Assembly: GCA_910576975.1 (NCBI GenBank)
Contig: CAJTJY010000001.1
Location: forward strand, 124,001 to 188,000
Direction: 5' to 3'
Length of the DNA: 64,000 bases
Source: an uncultured Lachnospiraceae bacterium
GTDB lineage: Bacteria; Bacillota; Clostridia; Lachnospirales; Lachnospiraceae
Under the pieces are notes generated by a model. The model was not told where the DNA came from and did no database searches. It saw nothing but the letters and a program-made list of their open reading frames with translations. The position numbers and the translations under genes are program-made. This document shows, piece after piece, positions 33,081 to 41,497 of this stretch. Numbering within the stretch: position 1 is the stretch's first letter; each line of letters starts with the position of its first letter.

Positions 33081-35456
33081 ATGAAACAAGAACTACAAGC
33101 ACAGGTGCATCCAAAGACAAATGAAAAAAATATCATACAAGGAGACTGCTATCGGATTTCGGTGCTCACAGAAAGATTATTGCGGCTGGAATACAGTCCA
33201 GAGGGCATATTTGAGGACCGGGCGACACAAGCGGTCTGGAACCGGAATTTCCCAGAGGCTTCCTTTACCCTGATTGAGAATGCAAACGGACTGGAAGTCC
33301 TTACTTCAAAGGTCCGCCTGATTTACGATCAAAAAGAATTTACTCCCCATGGACTGTCGATACAAGCTATCGGGGATTACAGCGCTTATCACAGCATCTG
33401 GCATTATGGAGAACCTTTCGAAAGCCTGGGGGGCACAGCCAGAACCCTGGACGAAGCCGACGGAGCCATCCCGCTAGAGCCTGGCGTCATAAGCAAAAAC
33501 GGATTTTCCGTGCTCGACGACAGCAATTCTCTAGTGCTGCTCGAAGATGGCTGGATAACGCCGCGACAGGGGCAATGCACGGACATTTATTTCTGGGCTT
33601 ATGGGCACAGTTATCTGCAAGCCCTTAAAGATTTCTATCATTTATGCGGAAAACAGCCCATGGTTCCAAGATATGCGCTCGGAAACTGGTGGAGCCGCTA
33701 TTACAAGTACTCCGAAAGCTCCTACAAGAAGTTAATGGAACGTTTTTCGCAAGAAAAACTCCCTTTTTCCGTGGCAGTCATCGATATGGACTGGCACCTG
33801 GTGGACGTGGATCCCAAATACGGCAGCGGCTGGACTGGTTATACTTGGAACCGACAGTTGTTTCCCGACCCAGAAGGATTTCTTAAATGGCTCCATCAAA
33901 GGAACCTGCGAGTGACTTTAAACATTCATCCCGCAGAAGGCATACAAGCCCACGAAGATGTCTATCCAAAGATGGCAAAAGTCATGGGCGTAGACACTGC
34001 GCTTGAACAGCCTGTGGCGTTTGACGCAGCTGATCCCGCCTTTCTTGAAGCATGCTTTGCGCATATTTTCCATCCCATGGAAGATCAGGGCGTAGATTTC
34101 TGGTGGCTGGACTGGCAATCCGGGGGCGTCTCCAAAGTAAAAGGGCTGGATCCTCTATGGGTGCTAAACCATTACCATTTTCTAGACAATGGCAGGGACG
34201 GCAGACGCCCTATGACGTTTTCCAGATATGCAGGACCTGGAAGTCACCGCTACCCCGTGGGATTTTCCGGAGATACCATTATCACCTGGGATTCCCTGAA
34301 TTTCCAGCCTTATTTCACCTCTGTTGCATCCAACATCGGCTACGGCATGTGGAGCCACGATATCGGCGGACATATGAAAGGGGAACGAAATGACGAGATG
34401 GCAGGGCGCTGGCTGCAGTTTGGGGTTTTCTCTCCGGTTCTGCGACTCCATTCTAGCAACAGCGCTTTCAGCGGAAAAGAACCCTGGAACTATCGGACAG
34501 AAATCCGGGAGATGATGGGCAGCTTCTTACGGCTGAGACATCAGTTGCTGCCCTATCTCTACACTATGAACCACCGGGCCTATCAGGAAGATATCCCTCT
34601 GGTACTGCCGATGTACTATCATTACCCAGAAGAAGAAGCCGCATATGCCGTTCCCAACCAGTATGAATTCGGAAGCCAGCTCCTTGCCGCACCCATTACC
34701 ACCCCTGATATTTCCAATCTCAATGTGGCAAAAACAACCGTATGGCTGCCCCAGGGCATGTACTTTGACTTCTTCAGCGGATGGCGTTATCAGGGCGGAA
34801 GAACGATTGCCATGTACCGAGGCATCGAGTCGATCCCAGTACTGGCAAAAGCTGGGGCAATCGTCCCCATGACAGATGAAATCGAAGATGCCGGATGCAA
34901 TCCTGGCTCTCTGTGCATCCATGTATTTGCAGGAGCAAGCGGCGCCTTTACCCTCTATGAAGACGACAATGTCTCCACCGGCTATCAGAAAGGCGTTTGC
35001 ATCACCACCGCCATGCGCTTTACCTGGGGGCAAGAGGCAGAATTCATCATAGAAGAAGCCAAGGGCGACTATGCATTAATCCCCGAATTGCGTGATTATA
35101 CCGTGCAATTCCATGGAATACAGCCTGCAAACGTACAAGTCCTGGTAGATGGCGCTGCCATCAGCATTCAACAAGATTACGACGCCAATGCGCATGTGAT
35201 GACCTGCCGCATCCCGCAGGTTCCAGTATCTTGCGGGCTATGCATCCGTATTCTGAGCGCCGCTCTTGAGAAGAACAATATCCCGGAAGCATGTTATAAA
35301 TTCTTGCACCAGGCGGAAATCTCTTTCTGCTTGAAAGACGCCTTATATAACCTGATACAAAAAAACGAGGATAAACTTGTACTGCTTTCAGAACTGCAGG
35401 CAATGAATCTGGATTCTGAATTGATGGGTGCGCTGATGGAACTCATAACGGCATAA
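33081..35456 (+). CDS. GH31 alpha-glucosidase family enzyme
   Basis: 791-residue cytosolic glycoside hydrolase. ATG 33081 is preferred: AAGGAGAGGA lies upstream. N-terminal beta-sandwich, then barrel motifs: FSVAVIDMDWH (about residues 229-239), nucleophile region DFWWLDWQSG (Asp344), acid/base FSGDTIITWDS (Asp398) and MWSHDIGGHMKGERNDE (metal/substrate loop). Two C-terminal beta domains follow, with a final helical tail of about 60 residues (from about 730), unusual for the family. Probable activity on alpha-glucosides such as isomaltose or alpha-xylosides; specificity cannot be fixed. Controlled by the adjacent LacI regulator. Confidence 0.92.
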   Translation: MKQELQAQVHPKTNEKNIIQGDCYRISVLTERLLRLEYSPEGIFEDRATQAVWNRNFPEASFTLIENANGLEVLTSKVRLIYDQKEFTPHGLSIQAIGDYSAYHSIWHYGEPFESLGGTARTLDEADGAIPLEPGVISKNGFSVLDDSNSLVLLEDGWITPRQGQCTDIYFWAYGHSYLQALKDFYHLCGKQPMVPRYALGNWWSRYYKYSESSYKKLMERFSQEKLPFSVAVIDMDWHLVDVDPKYGSGWTGYTWNRQLFPDPEGFLKWLHQRNLRVTLNIHPAEGIQAHEDVYPKMAKVMGVDTALEQPVAFDAADPAFLEACFAHIFHPMEDQGVDFWWLDWQSGGVSKVKGLDPLWVLNHYHFLDNGRDGRRPMTFSRYAGPGSHRYPVGFSGDTIITWDSLNFQPYFTSVASNIGYGMWSHDIGGHMKGERNDEMAGRWLQFGVFSPVLRLHSSNSAFSGKEPWNYRTEIREMMGSFLRLRHQLLPYLYTMNHRAYQEDIPLVLPMYYHYPEEEAAYAVPNQYEFGSQLLAAPITTPDISNLNVAKTTVWLPQGMYFDFFSGWRYQGGRTIAMYRGIESIPVLAKAGAIVPMTDEIEDAGCNPGSLCIHVFAGASGAFTLYEDDNVSTGYQKGVCITTAMRFTWGQEAEFIIEEAKGDYALIPELRDYTVQFHGIQPANVQVLVDGAAISIQQDYDANAHVMTCRIPQVPVSCGLCIRILSAALEKNNIPEACYKFLHQAEISFCLKDALYNLIQKNEDKLVLLSELQAMNLDSELMGALMELITA

Positions 35457-35657
35457 AATATACGTTCAGCTCTGAATGATGAAATCTAAAACGACCGGGC
35501 TAGCTGCCCTAAGAGTTGAATGCTTTATCAAAAAAGGCTGGGCTACCCGCCACAAGAAATGACCTGTATACGCTTTTGACACCTGAATCAATCAATGCAT
35601 CGCATCCACATGACAATGTATACAGCGGCTATCTTGCGGCGGTTCCCAACCTATGTA

Positions 35658-35743
35658 GCATAGATTTACAGCCTGCTAATGAAGCAGCTTCTACGTCTTA
35701 GCATGGATTTACAGCCTGCTAATGAAACAACTTCTGCGTCTTA
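35658..35743. repeat. tandem 43-bp duplication
   Basis: Two adjacent 43-bp units (35658-35700 and 35701-35743), each starting GCAT(A/G)GATTTACAGCC and ending GTCTTA, with four mismatches. The second unit contains the 3' end of the gene at 35719, so the first is a duplicated copy of that 3' end. The remaining 35457-35657 interval holds no recognisable gene. Confidence 0.8.
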
Positions 35744-36270
35744 GCCATGAAATCCGCATCTTGAGTGATCATATGAGAGATAATATTTTTTGCCGCACCG
35801 CTTTTATACGCTGCGCTCTGGAATAGTTCCAAAAACTTCTTGCGCGCCTGCTTCATCATTGACATCGCAGAATTCCGGTATTCCTCATCCATATAATTGT
35901 AATTCTCTTGGTGCAGCTCTCGACCACGGGGAGCTTTCCAGGGAAACTCTGAATAATATTGCTGTTCAAATCCCTTATTGGTCTGCTGACATAAAATGTA
36001 CCCTGACAGACCCGCAACTTCCCGGTAAAACGCATCGTCCAGCCCTGCCAAATCTTCCTCAAGCGACACAAAATTCTCCCCTGTTATGTTGTAAGTCACC
36101 TGGCGGTCGCCATTCTCATGTTGCTTTATGATTTTATTATACAAGGTTTCATAAGCATCCATCACAGATTCCATTACATCCTTAACATCATAATTTCCTC
36201 CATTCTGTGCGCATTTCAGCACAAACAGGTAGTTTGTGAAAGAATTATCAAATTCTTTCACTCTTTCCAC
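35719..36270 (-). CDS. hypothetical protein, probable 3' part of a split gene
   Basis: As read from GTG 36270 it has 183 residues, but the first 27 (VKEFDNSFTNYLFVLKCAQN and GGNY) are encoded by a repeat element also found before ilvE. The genuine part begins near DVKDVMESVMDAYETLYNKI, a helical pattern known from conserved Lachnospiraceae hypothetical proteins whose N-terminus resembles the protein encoded just upstream (36248-36550). I infer one ancestral gene split by insertion. A better start may be ATG 36174, placed in a TAATG stop-start overlap after a five-codon frame begun at the element's own GGAGG. Function unknown; no membrane segment. Confidence 0.5.
   Translation of the reverse strand: MERVKEFDNSFTNYLFVLKCAQNGGNYDVKDVMESVMDAYETLYNKIIKQHENGDRQVTYNITGENFVSLEEDLAGLDDAFYREVAGLSGYILCQQTNKGFEQQYYSEFPWKAPRGRELHQENYNYMDEEYRNSAMSMMKQARKKFLELFQSAAYKSGAAKNIISHMITQDADFMAKTQKLFH
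36191..36268 (-). repeat. SD-leader repeat, copy b (inside split gene)
   Basis: Minus strand: GGAAAGA, then GTGAAAGAATT/AATTCTTTCAC (11-bp stem, 4-nt loop), then CACAAAC/GTTTGTG (7-bp stem, 5-nt loop, sharing CAC with the first), then GCGCACAGAATGGAGGAAAT and ATG. Nearly identical to copy c at 41250-41325. Confidence 0.8.
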
Positions 36271-36550
36271 TTTCTAATGCGGAAAGACTGATCTCCTGCA
36301 ACTCTCGAAAATGTTCCATCATGACCTCGTTTGTATTTTCGATGCCCATCTTCTCCCCAACATCACAATAAGGGTTCCATTCATTTACTTTCTCTCTCCA
36401 GGCATGGAGTCCCTCTTGCGATATCTCTACTTCAACCCCTGGCATGCCTGCAAGCTGGTTCTGCGCTGCCATGCTTTTTAATGGTTCTTTTGTTGCTGTT
36501 TCATTCACTGAAAATAAGCTTTGGTAATCTGATGTTTGTTGAATCCTCAT
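36248..36550 (-). CDS. hypothetical protein, probable 5' part of a split gene
   Basis: 100 residues starting MRIQQTSDYQSLFSVNETAT, with the pattern GVEVEISQEGLHAWREKV near residues 38-55. This N-terminal layout (short linker, then a SxEG helix motif) recurs in Clostridia hypothetical proteins. The last residues (GKSERI) and the TGA stop fall inside the repeat element, which supports premature truncation by insertion. SD GGGAGGGTTAGC precedes the ATG. Function unknown. Confidence 0.55.
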   Translation of the reverse strand: MRIQQTSDYQSLFSVNETATKEPLKSMAAQNQLAGMPGVEVEISQEGLHAWREKVNEWNPYCDVGEKMGIENTNEVMMEHFRELQEISLSALESGKSERI

Positions 36551-36660
36551 GCTAACCCTCCCTATTCTACCTGGCTTTCGGCTCTTTTTTCTTACATTAA
36601 GACAAAATGTTAACGATAGTTTCCTCTCCCTGATTTTAAGGTAAATATTGCTTAATTATA

Positions 36661-36698
36661 TTAATCAACACCAGTTTACAACTTTTATGAAAATACAA
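36661..36698. repeat. left inverted repeat
   Basis: Begins TTAATCAACACCAGTTTACA; partner of the right copy at 38085-38123. Confidence 0.7.
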
Positions 36699-36762
36699 GT
36701 CGATCTTTTTACCCAAAAAACTATGGTTAATGAATGCAAACCAAGAATCTCTTTTCCTTTTT

Positions 36763-36802
36763 AATACTGATCCTTAACAATGAATTTTAATGGATCAGTA
36801 TT
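36763..36802. repeat. hairpin downstream of the nuclease gene
   Basis: AATACTGATCC (36763-36773) and GGATCAGTATT (36792-36802) form an 11-bp perfect stem 23 nt past the nuclease stop. No T-run on the minus side. Confidence 0.5.
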
Positions 36803-36824
36803 ATTCTAATAATCTAGTAAAAAC

Positions 36825-37643
36825 TTATAACCTTTTCAACAAAACTTCCTTATCCTGTTCTGAAATCTCCAAAAGCTCCATTGCTTGTTCTTCTCCTATT
36901 TTCAAATTTATCATCAATTTTTTAATAGAATCTAGCAAATTATCCATTCGTACAACTTCCGCTCTCTGTTCTGCCCTCTGTTCCGCATATTTTTCAACTG
37001 CCTCACACATAATTTTTCGACCTCCTTCTTCTTTAAAATGCTTTACACCCTTAGCCAACTCAGAATAAAATATATCCTTTGATTTTTTACATCCAAAATC
37101 ATGTATCAGCCTTCCAATTGCATCGTCCCCTTTATAGCTACCATTAACATATACAATATGGGAACCATCATCAAAAATTTGATCGGTCTCCTCAAAATAA
37201 CGATTAACTGTATATATGGGCAATCCATATCCAAAGATATCTTTCTCGGTAATAAACACTATATATGAGTCCTGAAGTTCTGAAAACTCCTTTTTTGCTT
37301 TTAACATCCGAGAATCCAGCATACTGCTGTGAAACCTGGCACGGCGTATGTGTGCGCCCGCCGCCTGCCTTTGCACCTCTATATTATAATTTTTACCCTT
37401 GTTATCTTCAGCTAAGATATCCAAGCGGATATTGCGTCCACCAATAATCGAATTTTTGAATTCCCTTTGTCCCACAACTTCTATTACTTTGATATCATTA
37501 CGTTTTAAAATAATCTTTAACAAAAGTTCCGTTGCTTCTTTATTTTTATCAAAAACCACAGACATTAAATCATCATCAAATAAATTCATGTCATCAATAA
37601 TCTGTTCCACTGTCTTTTCATTTTTCTTTATTTTTTCTTCCAT
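36825..37643 (-). CDS. Rpn/PDDEXK_2 family PD-(D/E)XK nuclease (transposase-like)
   Basis: 272 residues of the PD-(D/E)XK 'nuclease family transposase' (Rpn/YhgA-like) group. The catalytic core is visible as NIRLDILAEDNKGKNYNIEV (about residues 71-90; Asp, then E-x-Q in EVQRQ), followed by RRARFHSSMLDSRML and the family block DSYIVFITEKDIFGYGLPIY. A short repeat AEQRAEQRAE (about 220-229) begins a charged C-terminal coil. Rpn proteins are DNA endonucleases linked to RecA-independent recombination; whether this one moves DNA is unknown. Base composition is distinctly more AT-rich than its neighbours. It sits between inverted repeats. Confidence 0.85.
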   Translation of the reverse strand: MEEKIKKNEKTVEQIIDDMNLFDDDLMSVVFDKNKEATELLLKIILKRNDIKVIEVVGQREFKNSIIGGRNIRLDILAEDNKGKNYNIEVQRQAAGAHIRRARFHSSMLDSRMLKAKKEFSELQDSYIVFITEKDIFGYGLPIYTVNRYFEETDQIFDDGSHIVYVNGSYKGDDAIGRLIHDFGCKKSKDIFYSELAKGVKHFKEEGGRKIMCEAVEKYAEQRAEQRAEVVRMDNLLDSIKKLMINLKIGEEQAMELLEISEQDKEVLLKRL

Positions 37644-37770
37644 TCATCCGCCACCTTATCTGACTTCAAATTATAAAATTTTTATCCGCACGCCCGTTTT
37701 TATTTAGATGTGAATCCAAATACTCTAATACTATATTGATAATGTAATTTCACGATTTTTTTATAGATAA

Positions 37771-37799
37771 ATTTTACAACGAATCTGTTATTTTGTCAA
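37771..37799 (-). promoter_or_regulatory. sigma-A promoter of the nuclease gene
   Basis: Minus strand: TTGACA (37794-37799), 17-nt spacer, TAAAAT (37771-37776), about 128 nt upstream of the start. The rest of 37644-38084 shows no gene. Confidence 0.65.
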
Positions 37800-38084
37800 A
37801 AACTATACATAACGCTATCTATCCTGGTATTGCATATGACATCATGGTTAGCATATTCATCCACGAGTCCTGCAACACACCCTTTTGAATGCCATCTGTC
37901 ACACAGCAGGAACAGATTTCTGGCAGTGGGTTTCGTTATATACAAAAATATTCATTAAAATAATTTTTCAGCCTGTCCAGGGCAGAATTTTTCATACATA
38001 ATAAGCGACAGATACAAACTCATCTTCTTTCGTATGTTTTTTGTTTGGACGCTTAAATTATACAATAAAAAGATGGGATTGTAT

Positions 38085-38123
38085 TTGTATTTTTATAAAA
38101 AGTTGTAAACTGGTGTTAATCAA
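38085..38123. repeat. right inverted repeat
   Basis: Ends AAACTGGTGTTAATCAA; inverted copy of 36661-36698. The interval 38124-38383 beyond it holds no recognisable gene. Confidence 0.7.
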
Positions 38124-38383
38124 CTAAATTATAGAAAAAGTCCCAATATTGCAGAATATGACAAAATCCACGTCATACATATTCAGACGTTTTTCTTTTT
38201 ATATTCAGTTCTCCTGGAAAACATAGCATCCAAAACAGGTTTCAAATTAACTCCGGTTTCTGTTTATGAATGTATCAATCTGTCATGACTCCATATTCCA
38301 GCGAAATTATAGGGCAATCTTTTCATATTACTGGGGATACCGAAGACATATGAAAGCATCTGAAAATGGCTTATAAGCAAACA

Positions 38384-38427
38384 GGCATAACCCCTCCACC
38401 TTTCCTTTCAGGTTAACAGGTTATGCC
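38384..38427 (-). terminator. hairpin after the SpoIID-like gene
   Basis: GGCATAACC (38384-38392) pairs with GGTTATGCC (38419-38427); on the minus strand followed by TGTTTGCTT. Weak T-run. Confidence 0.45.
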
Positions 38428-38444
38428 CATTTCACTTCAAGCTT

Positions 38445-39713
38445 CTAATTCAATTCCGCTATCCTGGTAACCCCCACATAAATCTCGGAAATCTTATACC
38501 AGGTTTTATAATCCACCACTCCAGTCTGAGGCAGTCCAAACACGGACTGGAATTGCCTTACCGCCCGCTGGGTGGCAGGTCCAAAAGAACCGTCCGCCGT
38601 AATTCTTGGAATAGAGCTATACACTTGGGCAATGCGGTTTAGCTGCTCCTGCATCTGCCGCACCTTATCCCCGCTCGATCCGATTTCCAGGTTTTCCCTA
38701 GGCCAGGACGCCGGAATCCCTGAAATCTCCTCCGCTTCGTTGATATACATGTCACTTCCATAATAATAACGGATAATCTCGATGGCGGAATAATTCTGAT
38801 CCCCTAAATACTTAGATCCCCATTGGCTTAACCAATTCGGACAGCTCACACGCTGACCGTCACAATACTGCGTCAAAATCGGCTGACGAACATTGGGCCT
38901 TGAGAGAAAATTGGAAAACATTTCGTCTACCACCTGTGAAATGCTGTTAAAATAATTCCTGCCATAGACCCATTTATGATCATACGCCGTGGAAGATGTA
39001 ATTGTAAAATCATAACCTTTGTTGCGGTACCACTCCGTATACACCCTGTTTAAGGTAAAAGACATAATCGCAAGGATATTTGCCCGAATGGTGCTATCTG
39101 GCCAGGTAGCATATATCTCACTAGAAGCCACGTTTTTAATATAATCCTTATATCTCACATAGTAGTCATTTGCCGTGGAATCCCCAGGCGTTCCGTCGTG
39201 TACTACCACATATTCTGGAACTACCACTCTGCTCAATACAATCTCTCCGCTCTCGTCCACGGGCTTAATCTCTGCCTCCGCAATCTTGGGAGGAAAATTT
39301 CCAAATAACGTATTTGCCGGGATTACAATATTTTTGTTTTCCTCTGATACCTCGGTCGGTTCCATACGCACATTCTGAAGTGACAATTCTCCTGAAAACA
39401 CATCCACGCCTTCGATACTGACTGGACGATAGCCCTCTGCCTCCACCTCCACCGTATATTCCGCATAAGGCTGGGTCGTTTGTTCTGGTTCCATGCTGTA
39501 CTCCAAAGGCGGAGCTGCCAAGGACAAAACCTCAGACTGCCCTTCTGGATCTGTAGAAACCTGCTCCAACGTATTTTCCGGATCTCCCGTATAGGAAATG
39601 GTTATCTTTGCATTTTCCACTGGAATCAACCCCACGGCAGACGTCACCTGTATCTTAATCGTTCCCTGATCGACATGATCTACCTGGGCTCCTCGCAAAT
39701 TCCGTTTCCGCAT
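38445..39713 (-). CDS. SpoIID-like domain protein with C-terminal peptidoglycan-binding domain
   Basis: 422 residues. ATG 39713 has GAGGTG 5 nt upstream. There is no signal peptide. Residues 10-110 form a beta-rich carboxypeptidase-regulatory-like/Ig-type domain (VENAKITISYTGDP, YTVEVEAEGYRPVSIEGVDV). Residues 160-320 contain VVVPEYVVVHDGTPGDSTAN, YKDYIKNVASSEIYATWPDS, FTLNRVYTEWYRNKGYDFTI and QYCDGQRVSCPNWLSQWGS, the SpoIID/LytB-type pattern. The last 75 residues (LEIGSSGDKVRQMQEQLNRI, DGSFGPATQRAVRQFQ) are a PG_binding_1 domain. Probably acts on or binds cell wall, possibly during sporulation; lack of a leader suggests a spore-coat or non-classical route. Confidence 0.8.
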   Translation of the reverse strand: MRKRNLRGAQVDHVDQGTIKIQVTSAVGLIPVENAKITISYTGDPENTLEQVSTDPEGQSEVLSLAAPPLEYSMEPEQTTQPYAEYTVEVEAEGYRPVSIEGVDVFSGELSLQNVRMEPTEVSEENKNIVIPANTLFGNFPPKIAEAEIKPVDESGEIVLSRVVVPEYVVVHDGTPGDSTANDYYVRYKDYIKNVASSEIYATWPDSTIRANILAIMSFTLNRVYTEWYRNKGYDFTITSSTAYDHKWVYGRNYFNSISQVVDEMFSNFLSRPNVRQPILTQYCDGQRVSCPNWLSQWGSKYLGDQNYSAIEIIRYYYGSDMYINEAEEISGIPASWPRENLEIGSSGDKVRQMQEQLNRIAQVYSSIPRITADGSFGPATQRAVRQFQSVFGLPQTGVVDYKTWYKISEIYVGVTRIAELN

Positions 39714-39872
39714 AAGCACCTCTTCATTACTCACTTATTGATAGTTTATGCCATAAAAAAGGAAAGGTACTTACTATGTATAAAAAAATTGCCGCTGTTT
39801 CATCTTATAGATGATCGAAAAACTTATAAACTATTGCGTTTTAGTAATCGCTATTTCCTCTATATTATGAAA

Positions 39873-39900
39873 GGAGACGCCTTCCTAACAAGGCGCCTCC
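39873..39900 (-). terminator. hairpin overlapping the end of the small membrane protein gene
   Basis: Minus strand GGAGGCGCCTT (39890-39900) pairs with AAGGCGTCTCC (39873-39883), then TTTC. The TAG stop of the small gene lies in the loop. Confidence 0.5.
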
Positions 39901-40064
39901 CATCCAATCTCTTCTTTCATGCTAATGTATCTCTGATCCATATGCAATTTTACGGCGCATAACGCTCCGCTGATACAAATTGCCAATACCGCTATGGTAA
40001 ATACCATCATGTTTCCCCGTTTTTTCTCTTCATTGATACTTGCAAATTCATCTTTACGTTTCAT
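39885..40064 (-). CDS. small single-pass membrane protein
   Basis: 59 residues starting MKRKDEFASINEEKKRGNMM with one membrane segment (VFTIAVLAICISGALCAV). GGAGAGAG lies about 10 nt upstream of the ATG at 40064. The reading frame ends within a hairpin that probably terminates it. No family recognised; the basic N-terminus suggests it lies inside the cell with the C-terminus outside. Confidence 0.55.
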   Translation of the reverse strand: MKRKDEFASINEEKKRGNMMVFTIAVLAICISGALCAVKLHMDQRYISMKEEIGWEAPC

Positions 40065-40184
40065 TATTACCACTCTCTCCTGTTTAATAACTGCATTCTA
40101 CCATTAGTTTGCAGAAAAATCTTTAATTTCATTCTACTACTTTCTTAAGAAATTATGAAACAAAATGAAATTATGATCCAGGAT

Positions 40185-41249
40185 CTATTTTATCTCCCTC
40201 GTCCAGCCGTATTTGTCCTCTTGATTCCCCCACTGAATTCCTGTCAGATAGTCGTATAATTTCTGGGTCAGCTCTCCGATTTTAAAATCGTTTATAGTAA
40301 CCACGTCATCCTTATACATAAATTCCCCTACCGGAGAAATCACTGCCGCCGTCCCGGTTCCAAATGCCTCTTCAAGGCTTCCGTCATGTCCAGCTTTCAT
40401 CAAGTCGTCAACCGATAAATGCGTTTCATTCACCTTGTATCCCCAATCTTTCAAAATATGAATGATGGAATCCCGGGTAACACCCGGAAGCACCGTTCCT
40501 TCTGTGGGCGCCGTATAAATTTCTCCGTTAATTTTAAACATGATATTCATGGTGCCTACTTCTTCGACATATTTGCGATTAACGCCGTCCAGCCAAAGTA
40601 CCTGCGTACAGCCTTTTTCTTCTGCCCTTACCTGTCCTAAAATGGATGCTGCGTAGTTGCCGCCGCATTTGGTATCTCCGGTCCCTCCCTTTACCGCGCG
40701 CACCAGCTCATCCTCTACGAGAATTTTCACGGGATTGATTCCTTCTGGATAATAAGCCCCTACTGGACAGCAAATAACCATAAATTTATACGAAATTGCC
40801 ATATGCACGCCCAGCGCCGACTCCGTTGCGAACACAAACGGACGGATATAGAGAGACGTTCCAGGTTCAGACGGAATCCAGTCCCTCTCTACTTTCACCA
40901 GCTCTTGCACTGCTTCCACAAACATATCCTCTGGAACTGCCGGCATACACAGCCTGGCATTGGAATTGATCATCCTTCTTGCGTTCATTTCTGGACGAAA
41001 CAACAGGATCTTATCCTCTTTGGTACGGTATGCTTTCAATCCCTCAAAGGTTTCCTGAGCGTAATGCAAAGTTACACAGGAAGGACTGATTTCCACCGGG
41101 CCATAAGGTTCAATCCTGGCGTCATGCCAGCCTATCCCTTTATCCCAATCCATCACAAACATATAATCCGTCATATACTTTCCAAACCCCAAGTTGCTCT
41201 GGTCTGGCTTCTCTTTCAACTCGTCCCTTTTTACAAACTTGATATCCAT
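40185..41249 (-). CDS. ilvE: branched-chain amino acid aminotransferase
   Basis: 354-residue fold-type IV PLP enzyme interconverting branched-chain amino acids and their keto acids. Visible: GIGWHDARIEPYGPVEISPS, LHYAQETFEGLKAYRTKEDK, SLYIRPFVFATESALGVHMA, the PLP-Lys region KGGTGDTKCGGNYAAS and EVGTMNIMFKINGEIYTAP with PGVTRDSIIHI. ATG 41249 is preferred to 41282 because GGAGGAAAT, the 3' end of the leader repeat, sits 4 nt upstream. Transcribed alone from a good promoter with a leader of about 100 nt that contains the two-hairpin element. Confidence 0.95.
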   Translation of the reverse strand: MDIKFVKRDELKEKPDQSNLGFGKYMTDYMFVMDWDKGIGWHDARIEPYGPVEISPSCVTLHYAQETFEGLKAYRTKEDKILLFRPEMNARRMINSNARLCMPAVPEDMFVEAVQELVKVERDWIPSEPGTSLYIRPFVFATESALGVHMAISYKFMVICCPVGAYYPEGINPVKILVEDELVRAVKGGTGDTKCGGNYAASILGQVRAEEKGCTQVLWLDGVNRKYVEEVGTMNIMFKINGEIYTAPTEGTVLPGVTRDSIIHILKDWGYKVNETHLSVDDLMKAGHDGSLEEAFGTGTAAVISPVGEFMYKDDVVTINDFKIGELTQKLYDYLTGIQWGNQEDKYGWTREIK

Positions 41250-41325
41250 AATTTCCTCCATTCTGCGCGCTTTTTGGCACAAACAGGCAGTTTGTGAAAG
41301 AATCCGAAAATTCTTTCACTCCTTC
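41250..41325 (-). repeat. SD-leader repeat, copy c (ilvE 5' UTR)
   Basis: Minus strand: GTGAAAGAAT/ATTCTTTCAC hairpin (6-nt loop TTTCGG), then CACAAAC-TGCCT-GTTTGTG, then CCAAAAAGCGCGCAGAA and TGGAGGAAATT before the ilvE ATG. The element is inside the predicted transcript. Confidence 0.8.
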
Positions 41326-41357
41326 CTCTATCGTGTTCTTTCTGTTCACTTTTATCA

Positions 41358-41386
41358 ATTATTATACTTTTTTCAGAAGCTGTCAA
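41358..41386 (-). promoter_or_regulatory. sigma-A promoter of ilvE
   Basis: Minus strand: TTGACA (41381-41386), 17-nt spacer, AATAAT (41358-41363). Confidence 0.7.
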
Positions 41387-41497
41387 GATTATTCTTAAAG
41401 CTTATGACCTTTATAACTTTTTTTCATAATCCAGTAGGCAAATTCCATAAAATGTTGTATACTCAACTATAGAAATATTCAGCAAAGGAGAATTATT

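Larger units (their letters stand above)
36661..38123. mobile_element. putative element with terminal inverted repeats and a PD-(D/E)XK nuclease gene
   Basis: Imperfect inverted repeats of about 38 nt flank the interval: left 36661-36698 and right 38085-38123, both containing AACACCAGTTTACAACTTTT in opposite orientation, with two mismatches in the first 26 nt and one indel plus a mismatch further in. AATTATA occurs immediately outside the left end (36654-36660) and 3 nt beyond the right end (38127-38133), a possible target duplication. The interior carries only the nuclease gene and about 440 nt of AT-rich non-coding DNA, with base composition unlike the neighbours. Confidence 0.55.

Noticed and set aside
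41140..41358. 72-codon minus-strand frame across the ilvE leader as a leader peptide gene
   Set aside because: It shares residues with the frame at 36270 only because both read through the same repeat; no SD precedes it and the frame is closed in the thyA copy.
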